64,000 bases of DNA from Flaccisagitta enflata (lineage: Eukaryota; Chaetognatha; Sagittoidea; Aphragmophora): positions 7,564,001 to 7,628,000 of the forward strand of contig OZ231128.1 of NCBI GenBank assembly GCA_965153355.1, written 5' to 3'. The notes under the pieces are model-generated. The model was not told the DNA's origin and ran no database searches. It worked only from the letters and a program-made list of their open reading frames with translations. The first letter of the stretch is position 1. Every line of letters starts with the position of its first letter. Shown one piece after another: positions 56,541 to 64,000 of the stretch. A program made the position numbers and the translations under genes.

Positions 56541-56653
56541 AGTACAACCAAGTCAACGTTCAATCGATCGTGAGCGCCAGGACGCGGGGAAGAATTGGGC
56601 GTGAAGCGGGAAAGCTCTCCGGGAAGACGCTGTTTAGTGCAAAGCGTCACGAA

Positions 56654-56868
56654 ATGAGCAAGGGAGAAGAAGCACTGAATGAAGAAAAAACGCGCAAGAG
56701 AAATCTACCCGAGCCAAATCCAGAATGGAGTAAGCAAAGAAAGGAGCAAGAAAAACGGCGGAGGGAGGAAGACAAAATTGAAAGAGTTGCGGCAATTTCA
56801 GCTCAAGCATCACCAAACAATCAGCTCTCCAGCAAGGAATTGCGTCAGGTCATCTATGTAACCAAGAG
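56654..56868 (+). CDS. Candidate coding exon, charged coiled-coil-like protein
   Basis: An ATG in good context (cgaaATGa) opens 71 codons that are rich in Glu, Lys and Arg, including KQRKEQEKRRREEDKIER, then a Gln/Ser-rich part and SKELRQVIYVTK. It ends at a donor-like accaagag before gtaaac. The same frame stays open upstream to 56492, but that part lies in the right arm of family C, so the later ATG is preferred. No family recognised. The next exon was not found. Alternatives: a chance frame or the start of an unrecognised mobile-element gene. Confidence 0.35.
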
Positions 56869-56872
56869 GTAA

Positions 56873-57650
56873 ACATTTTCAAAAACATATTTTCTGTATT
56901 TAGCCTTCGAGCGCTTTTAAACGCTTTTCACCCTCTAAAAAGTGCCCTCTCCAGCCATAGAAAAATCTTTTATTTGGCAGATCGCTTTGATGAATATTAT
57001 TCTTTTGAAATAAAACTTTTAAAACATTCTAGAGTAAAATTCTCAGTATCATTGAGAAAACAATGAAAACACCTGTAGATAAATAATGCTGAATATGGAT
57101 TTTCTTTGAATTTCAACCAGATCCGGTTCACTTGGAAGACAGCAATGATGCAGAGTTACGCCACCAGTGATGACTGCAACTTCCAAAAAAGCAAGATCAA
57201 TATCATAGCGCTGTCGGGCCGTCATCACCACTAATATTAATTTTCAATTCCATAGATTGATTTGCGTCAGGGCATCAATATGTGATATTGTCATTGTTTT
57301 AAATGCGCTTTAGGCCATATTGACGTTCACTTATTGCTCTTTGAATGAATTCAAATCAAATGTTCAACACTTACTTAATAAACAAAATGCTACTGTTACC
57401 TGATAATGCGTGAAAAGAAGTTCAAAGTGATCATTGATTTCACGTGGGGTAAATGAATTCAATGAATGATCGCCTAACTTGCATGAAAATATTCTTTCAT
57501 TGATCGACTCGGAGAATGACTGGCTATGCTGATTATTATGCTAATTTGCATAATGCCGCTTTCAATTGAGTAATCAAAAAGCAGGGTATGATAAAGTGAA
57601 ACATGTTGTCTTCCTCTCTTGCATTTTCTTGAAAGCTGGTTTCTACTGTA
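56873..57650. other. AT-rich DNA without recognised features
   Basis: No gene recognised upstream of the LINE. It could hold its 5' untranslated region. Confidence 0.45.
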
Positions 57651-57713
57651 TCAATCCGGGCTGGCGAAAATGAGAAAGTTAATCGATTGCTGATTGAAAA
57701 GTTACTTTAGGCG

Positions 57714-58331
57714 TTGGGGCTTAGAATTGGTTCAGACAAGAAATATAGTTGTTTACGGTATTCACTCATGAGGAAGAGAAAAAGGAGTGGCCTTCGATCG
57801 ATATGTATGTCTGAAAATAAGGACAATTCCTCTGGCCTGAGGACCAAACAACATACTGCTAAGAATAATGAGGATATCCTTTACTGTTTTCTTTGGGCCC
57901 AGCGCAAGGCAAAAATTAATAGCAGTGGATACATAAAACTCATGCATGAAAAGTGGAAGAAGATACACCCGGATATGTCTAAGTCAGAGACGGCATTAGC
58001 AACAAAAGTCAAACAAATTTTTGACAGGGCCACCAAAGACCTGGGTGGGAGGGAATGGTTACATCTGCATGATCACCAAAGGATACTTCAGATTGTCTCT
58101 GCCAAATTTGCGGATGAGCCCGAACCTACTCTAGATGAACCACTTATAACCAACTCTTCCACAACTGACTCTGATTGCAATAAGACTCAACCCAATGGCC
58201 CAGCCTACCAAAGTAAGCCGCTATCAAAAAGGCCTACTTGTGCAGAATATACTTTATTACTTAAGCGTGGAAAGAAACTTTTTACCAACCTGAAGTCATC
58301 CGAGCAACCTGAAGTCATCCGAGCAACCTGA
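57714..58331 (+). pseudogene. N-terminal part of a non-LTR retrotransposon ORF
   Basis: 205 codons. After a basic start (RKRKRSG) comes a segment like the N-terminal region of R2-type LINE proteins: EDILYCFLWAQRKAK, a HEKWKKIHP motif, then SKSETALATKVKQIFD followed by WLH. These are general resemblances from memory of the family, not an alignment. The frame ends in a stop inside a threefold direct repeat of 19 bp (58289-58307, 58308-58326, 58327-58345). Two extra 19-bp units add 38 bp and shift the frame; with one unit the phase would match the frame beginning at 58349. No zinc-finger CCHH motif is obvious. Confidence 0.6.
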
Positions 58332-58348
58332 AGTCATCTGAGCGACAG

Positions 58349-59374
58349 ATGAGAGGGAGCTTGAAGGAGAAAAGATTCTCTCAGAAAATATTAGATTGGG
58401 CTGACTGGATTGCATTTGATTTAATGAAAGGGCTTGGTGAAGTAGAAAGGGGTGACATCACATGTAAAAACACCATCATTTATGTTGTCGCAGCTATTTT
58501 GTCAATGAAAGGACAGGAGTGTGGCGGTAACATTCCCAATAGAGCAAAGAAAACTGAGCCAAGATGGAAACAGCGTCTTGGGAACAAGATCTTGACACTA
58601 AGACAGGAAGCTGATACATTAAAAGCCTGGCTGGATAAAAGACTAGTTAAAGATGAAGCCTTACAAAAGTTCCAGAGGGTAACAAGTAAATACAAATGCA
58701 ACAGATCTTGGGGAGCAGTTGAGGCTGCTAGTAAGGTTGAAAATGTGCTGTTCCAGAGAGGGATCTTCCAAGGAGACTCATTGTCACCTCTCCTATCTAT
58801 CATCGCCCTTAACTCTCTAAGCCTTGTTATCAACAGGAGATGCACTGGGTATAAGATGGGTAACATATGGATCTCACACTTATGGTACATGGACGACCTT
58901 AAGGGTTTTACAAATAATTATGCAAAGCTGGTCAAAATGGCTATTCTGATTGAGTCTTTGAGCACAAACATTGGAATGGAGTTTGGGTTATCCAAATGCA
59001 AATGTGTGAATATTGTTGATGGAAAACACAAGAGTATTGGTGGGATCACACTAAAATCTGGAGGGGTCATGGAAGAGTTAAGTGCAGATGAGTTCTACAA
59101 ATACCTGGGAATTGAGGAATTAGACTCAATCAAGCACAGTATGGTAAAGGCAAAGGTAAATAAAAATGTAAAGGCAAAGTTACGCAAACTACTAGTGTCG
59201 GAATTAAATGCCGGTAACCTTTTCCATGCTATAAACAAGAGCATTCTCCCAATAATCACCTACACATTTGGGGTGATTGAGTGGAACAAAGAAGAACTAA
59301 AAGGGTATGATGTACAAATACAAAAAATGCTTAACTTGTATAGAGCATTTGAGTTGAAAAGTGACATAGAATAG
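58349..59374 (+). pseudogene. R2-like reverse transcriptase fragment of a non-LTR retrotransposon
   Basis: 341 codons. Residues 138-149 GIFQGDSLSPLL match RT motif 4 and residues 180-183 YMDD with following LKGF match the catalytic motif 5 of non-LTR reverse transcriptases; YKYLGI at 250-255 and the C-terminal block KSILPIITYTFGVIEWNKEEL fit the thumb region of R2-like elements. The earlier RT motifs, including the first catalytic Asp, are absent between residues about 115 and 135, so the polymerase is internally deleted. A frameshift follows: in the next frame 59376-59417 reads MPRIEGGRG, the conserved segment expected further on, then a stop. The zinc knuckle and restriction-like endonuclease are missing. 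The element is dead. Confidence 0.85.
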
Positions 59375-59375
59375 A

Positions 59376-59417
59376 ATGCCAAGAATAGAAGGTGGCCGTG
59401 GACCAATATCTGAATGA
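59376..59417 (+). pseudogene. Out-of-frame continuation of the LINE protein
   Basis: A short frame carrying MPRIEGGRG, typical of the region after the RT thumb in R2-like proteins, in a different phase from the main frame, ending in TGA at 59415-59417. It shows the element once continued beyond the present stop. Confidence 0.6.
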
Positions 59418-59479
59418 GACTCCTTCCAGTCTAGCACCTGTAGAATTGCACATGCCATATCAGATTAGGTATTAAAAGG

Positions 59480-59720
59480 AAAAAAGTCAAAAAAAGAAAA
59501 AAATCAAAACGTAAAAAAAAAAGTTAAAAAGAAATTAGAAACTAAAAAGTGAAAAATGAAAAGTGAAAAATGAGAAAAAAAAAGAGAAAAAAAAATAGAA
59601 AAAAAAATAGAAATAAGAAATAAAAAAAAATAAAAAAAGAATGAAAAGTGAAAAGTGAAAAGTGAAAAGTGAAAAGTCAAAAACAAAAAATGAAAAATGA
59701 AAAATGAAAAGTGAAGGGTG
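59480..59720. repeat. A-rich AAAAGTGAAAA repeat
   Basis: Imperfect aaaagtgaaaaatgaaaa units. It lies about 60 bp after the last recognisable LINE coding sequence, but the gap and the missing 3' domain argue against it being the LINE tail. Confidence 0.8.
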
Positions 59721-59739
59721 CAAAATGGAAGAAATCATT

Positions 59740-60380
59740 AATAATAGTAAATATATTATATAACATTATTTATATCTTTAGTTTTGTTTCAGATGATCAA
59801 AAACAATCCATAGTGAGTAAAAAAAAAGTGACAGCAATAACAACAATAATAACGCCTCAAATAATGCCATATACACGCCAAAATGGCGTAACGTTGCCAT
59901 GGAGAATACCGGAAACGGCGTTACTACAGAAGTCGTTATGCAATTGGTTGGCAGTGCCCAGGAACTTGCGGTAATAGCCAGAGAGTATACATTGATGGGA
60001 TAGGAGCACTGGATATCGAGACTCACCCCAGGGGTCTTGTTAACCATAGAATCGATTGGAGGGGTCAAAATAGGTCAAAAATGACCGGATCGCGGCGCGC
60101 AACGGACCTGATCGAGCATTATGACACTTTTTTCCTTATTTTGCATCCATTTCCGGTGCTTGGCCTGGTCTTTTAGCTTACTTGTATTCGGCAACTGATA
60201 CGACTTGGCTTAATATAGATCTAGAATCCTGTGAATTGCCATTTCATGAGGATTTTTTGTCAGGAAGGGTGTTTTTAACCAATTTTCTTGTTTTAGGGCC
60301 CTCCATCGAGCATAAAAACATAGGAAAACAGGAAAAACAGGGAAAAAAATCGCCATTTTGATTAACTGATAACGCCTGTT
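59740..60380. other. No feature recognised
   Basis: Unique DNA with short frames only. Confidence 0.5.
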
Positions 60381-60399
60381 TATGTTTTTTTTCCTTAAG

Positions 60400-60665
60400 A
60401 GCAGCTGAGGAAGTAATGAGCAGGAGGAAGGTGAAGAGGGAGAGGTGGTAGGTAAGGAGGGGGACGAGGAGGAGGGGGAGGAGGAAGAGGAGGAGGAGGA
60501 AGAAGAAGATAGAAACAGCCAACTCTGAAGAAGAATCTTGTTCAACTCCCGTCGAACTCTTCTGTCGTTTGGATGGTAGCGCTGAAGAAGAAGAAGTAGA
60601 AGAAGAAGAAGAAGAAGAAGAAGAAGAAGAAGGAGAAGAAGGAGAAGAAGGAGGAGGAGGAGTGG
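60400..60665. repeat. GGA/GAA-rich tract
   Basis: aggaggaggaagaagaag runs separated by about 80 bp of mixed DNA. Ser and Leu frames on the minus strand are artefacts. Confidence 0.9.
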
Positions 60666-60737
60666 GAGGTGTTGATGCAGGCGATGCAAACCGACTGCAA
60701 ATCTTTCTTGGATGTAACGGATCACATATTTTGTTGA

Positions 60738-60926
60738 AAGAAAGGAAGAAGAAGAAGAAGAAGAAGAAGAAGAAGAAGAAGAAGAAGAAGAAGAAGAAGG
60801 AGGAGGAGAAGAAGAGAAAGAAGGAGAAGAAGAGAAAGGAGACGAAAAAGAAGAAGGGAAAGAAGGAGAAGAAGGAGAAGAAGGAGAAGAAAAAGAGGAA
60901 GGGAAAGAAGGAAAAAAAGGAAAAGA
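60738..60926. repeat. (GAA)n tract
   Basis: Pure AAG run at about 60744-60800, then imperfect purine DNA up to the family A copy. Confidence 0.95.
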
Positions 60927-60927
60927 A

Positions 60928-61140
60928 ACAAGGCCGGATACACGGCTACCCCAGTCGCGTACGGGTGGGCAGGGGCTGTATTTGAGGTCACTTGATCATT
61001 TTGGCAGGAGCAGTGAAGCTAAAGACCGCGAAAACCCCCAAAAAGTTAAGTGTGATGGAGAGACCGACGGACGGACTGATGGACGGACCAACGGATGGAC
61101 TGACAAAGTGGGGTGTAGAGTCGCGAAGCTCGCGACTAAA
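60928..61140 (+). mobile_element. Family A two-hairpin element, best full-length plus-strand copy
   Basis: acaaggccggatacacggct, accccagtcgcgtacgggtg, ggcaggggctgtatttgagg, ggcaggagcagtgaagctaa, aagaccgcgaaaacccccaa, four GACGGACC-type units, gacaaagtggggtgtagag and the hairpin AGTCGCG-AAGCT-CGCGACT followed by AA. 213 bp. Can serve as the reference copy for the family. Confidence 0.92.
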
Positions 61141-61403
61141 AAATGAAGAGAAGGAAGAAAAAAAAGGAAGAAGAAACAAGTCGGCAGAAAAGCATATTCT
61201 TCGCGGATCAGGTACGTACTTTCATGATATTCTCCATCAGCACTACATTTTTAACGAAAATGTCTCGCTCATTTATTTGTCAAACTCGAAAAAAATAGAG
61301 TTATGTAGCCGTTGTGAAGCTTAATCCATTTGTCTTTTCATGCTAAATCAATTGACACACATTGACCATGGTATCACAATTTTTTGGCTCTGACCTGGCA
61401 TCG

Positions 61404-61407
<4 letters not shown>

Positions 61408-61487
<80 letters not shown>
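61408..61487. repeat. (GA)n microsatellite
   Basis: About 80 bp of GA. Confidence 0.98.
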
Positions 61488-61490
<3 letters not shown>

Positions 61491-61736
61491 TGGATATTAT
61501 ACTTTTCTATTTCAGCATTTTTAAACTTGGTTGTTTTGCGCTTTGAGTATTTTGGCAGGTGTACAGATACGTAGAGGGGCAGACAGGCACACAAACGGAC
61601 AGATAGATTTTTATCTTCAGTTCTCTTTACGTTGAGGTTTCTAGCCGTTTTTTGCGGTTGTAGGGGGGGGTCAGGGGGGGTAAAGCAGACAACATTACAA
61701 GCAGACATTCTGACAGATTGGGTTCAGATATACGCG

Positions 61737-61863
<127 letters not shown>

Positions 61864-61919
61864 TGAAGACAGTGTATCGATGATCAATTCGATGATGCGT
61901 TTTGGCGCCTAAATACGCG

Positions 61920-62835
61920 GAAACGTTTGTTTAAGATTCTTTAAGGAAAGTAATGATGAGATTCTTTAAGGAAAGAAATGATGAAATTCTTCAAGGAAAG
62001 CATTCTTTAGAGAAAGAATCGATGGTGAAATTAATGAAATATTAAAGATGACGACAATGATAACAATGACGTTGCTTTGCAGGTCAGTCCAGGTCTGTCT
62101 GTTCATGATGGAATTGACTAAAAAGTTAATTCAGTAGTCAACGCAGGAATGAAAGAAACGTGGTCTTCATAAGAGAGCCTCTGAAAACAATCAGGGATGG
62201 TTACAATGAATAATGGGAGATAGAGGTGTTATCAACTGGAGTGAGTGAATGGAATCAACGCCTTAATTTCGATGTTCCTTCTGGTCCAGTGCATCAGAAT
62301 CGAGTTCAGATGTCGGAAGATCCAGACATCGGAATACATTTTCTCCCCCCACGGCTAAAAAATTGTTGATTTTCTTTCCCATTCAGTACAAAATAATAAT
62401 TTTTGGGCTTATTTATAAAAATTTGTGTTGTTGTAATAAGATATCATTTTTAGTTCTACCAAAAATATAAAATCTTCTTTTCTATTAATCCCTTTGACTA
62501 CTTTCCCCATTTTCAAACCTTTAAGTTTCATTCCCCCTGTCTGGGGGGATACGTAACAATATAAACGCCTTCTTCTTGATTCTCTTTGTTGCTCAAAGTG
62601 CGTCAAATTTATCGCCCCAAAGACATCAACAGAATTTTGTCTCTCCTTGTTAGGTTGGCTTCCATCGAGTCTTTTATCACCACGGCGTCTTCAGCCGTGA
62701 TAGCGTGACCTCGATATATACAAATCACAGATTCCGAGAATTATGCCAACTACAGAATACCATATATTTGTTTGAAATGGTCTCTTCTCTGTCTCTCCTG
62801 CAAATAATGACGATTTCTCAATGTCAACAAAACTC
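61920..62835. other. No feature recognised
   Basis: Includes three loose copies of gattctttaaggaaagtaat (61936-62010). Otherwise unique AT-rich DNA. Confidence 0.5.
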
Positions 62836-62837
62836 CT

Positions 62838-62960
62838 TTTTTAGTCGCGCACACGCGACTACAACAGGCTTGGTCCTTCCGTCGGTTGGTCAGTTGGTCC
62901 CCATTCAATTACATTTGGGCTTCACTAGAGCGCATTTCAAGGGACCAAGCAAAAAAATAT
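62838..62960 (-). mobile_element. Family A 3' half
   Basis: Plus strand ttttagtcgcgcacacgcga, ctacaacaggcttggtcctt and ccgtcggttggtcagttggt. The 5' half is not present before the family B sequence begins. Confidence 0.75.
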
Positions 62961-62984
62961 CATGTAGTGAAGCCTTAGTTCCAA

Positions 62985-63216
62985 AATGAAGCCTCTAAAA
63001 CCCTGATGCAGGCCTTTCAGATCCCAAATCTGGCCTCTCCAGCCAAAAAGGCGGTCTCATATTCCCTAAATCAGACCTCCCAGACCCAAAATCTTAGCCC
63101 CCAAAAATTGTAGGTCATCAGCCCCTCCGGGGCCGCTGTCCCTTTCATCGTCTCATCCTCACACACCAAAACAGGGGCATGGGGTACCGCTGACCATGTA
63201 ACGCTTTTACGACTTT
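62985..63216 (+). mobile_element. Family B 3' part
   Basis: Four minisatellite-like units (caggcctttcagatcccaaa, tcagacctcccagacccaaa), taggtcatcagcccctccgg, ggccgctgtccctttcatcg, catggggtaccgctgaccat and the hairpin region cgcttttacgacttt. The 5' end is missing. Confidence 0.8.
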
Positions 63217-63279
63217 TAGCACACACTACATGACACCATTTTCAAGAGGAGAATATGAGCAGCTTTGCTTCTCGAACTA

Positions 63280-63824
63280 CAGGGTGATTTTTTTCAAATG
63301 GGGGAAAGTAATAAGACATCAAATTTCGATTATAAAAATTTTAGGATAAATGAAAGTTATTTTATTGTTGCAAACTACTTGACATTTAGTATTCAAAAAA
63401 GAAAAAATATTTTTGACAAATTTTGTTAGTATTTTCATCAAAACCAAAATTTTATTAAAATCAAGGTTTTCCATACTTTTGTTATTGTGATTCAAGCTGA
63501 AATTACGCAATCCAATTGAAAATCTATTTTTGATTGAAAATAAAAGTTTAGATATTAAAATTACTGATACATATTAACAGATATTTAACATTTTGACCAA
63601 AATGAATCATTTTTCAGCAAAATATAAAAATGGTCTAAACCATATAGATTGAAAATGGTCAACTATGCTAAACTGAAGTCAAAACTAATCAAAACTATTT
63701 TTTCTCTTTTGAATAATAAATGTCAAGTAATCTTTTACCATAAACTGATTTTGATTTATCTAAAAATTGTAGGAACAAAATTTAATGTCTTAATTTTTTC
63801 CCCCACTTGAAAAAAATCACCCTG
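63280..63824. mobile_element. TA-flanked fold-back element (mariner-like, non-autonomous)
   Basis: Ends CAGGGTGATTTTTTTCAA and TTGAAAAAAATCACCCTG, each next to TA (63278-63279, 63825-63826). Arms of about 140 bp pair with mismatches (tgggggaaagtaataagaca against tgtcttaattttttccccca, ctacttgacatttagtattc against aataataaatgtcaagtaat). AT-rich loop, no transposase. Confidence 0.88.
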
Positions 63825-64000
63825 TAGAAAAAAATCGCGTATTTTCGCATTTCGATGCACATTGCGGAAATGACACTGGGTCTGAGCCAAAAATTTTAAT
63901 AAAATCATCATTATGGGTATCGAACAATTCAGCATGAAAAGACGATTGAGCTTCACAATAATAACCTATCATCACCAGAGAAAAACGATCGCAAAGTAAA

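Overview
This window looks like non-coding, repeat-saturated nuclear DNA from an invertebrate animal. I cannot name the species. The evidence is long (CT/GA)n, (AC/GT)n, (AAC)n and (GAAT)n tracts, many minisatellites, several inverted-repeat transposons, one broken non-LTR retrotransposon with an R2-like reverse transcriptase, consensus GT/AG splice-site candidates, and no bacterial operon structure. TTAGGG-type telomere-like tracts near 7150 and 35210 (opposite strands) fit many non-arthropod animals better than the TTAGG of most arthropods, but they are interstitial and prove little. A run of 10 N at 27226-27235 marks an assembly join.

Three dispersed families organise most of the window. 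Family A (about 20 copies and fragments, typically 150-250 bp, up to about 520 bp) has a hairpin at each end, a GACGGACC-like simple repeat near the 3' side, and a 3' end of hairpin plus CTAA. The stem sequences differ between copies but stay paired. Family B (eight ends or copies) has a GGCCCC-AAA-GGGGCC hairpin at the 5' side, a 3' hairpin that in two copies is followed by CTAG-T, and a different minisatellite inside each copy. Both resemble non-autonomous Helitron/Helentron-like elements; that classification is inference. Family C is a large fold-back element full of ACGGCA motifs, with copies at 27956-31264 and about 55055-56540.

Region by region: 1-5 kb holds minisatellites, family A copies and a duplicated AT-rich repeat; 7-12 kb holds telomere-like DNA, GAA-rich DNA and a fold-back element; 12.6-14.0 kb is a fold-back element with a TA-flanked pogo-like element inside it; 18.5-21.7 kb holds TA-flanked inverted-repeat elements. 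23.6-26.5 kb is GC-richer and contains the best candidate host-like coding DNA: a 630-codon open frame on the minus strand and possible small spliced exons on the plus strand. 28-31.3 kb is family C with a second transposon nested in its arm. 34.9-36.9 kb is mostly AAC and AC tracts. 41.4-49.8 kb is a transposon cluster: a 19-bp minisatellite was split by an hAT-like element and abuts a complete 6.5-kb LTR element with 520-bp LTRs and a 5-bp target duplication. That LTR element carries an unrecognised long reading frame and no visible pol gene. 52.5-54.8 kb is a cluster of family B copies; 57.7-59.4 kb is the broken LINE; 60.4-62 kb is GAA and GA tracts; and a mariner-like fold-back element sits at 63280-63824.

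No rRNA, tRNA, CRISPR array or confidently named host gene was found. Most long open frames in the window are translations of simple repeats and are not annotated.
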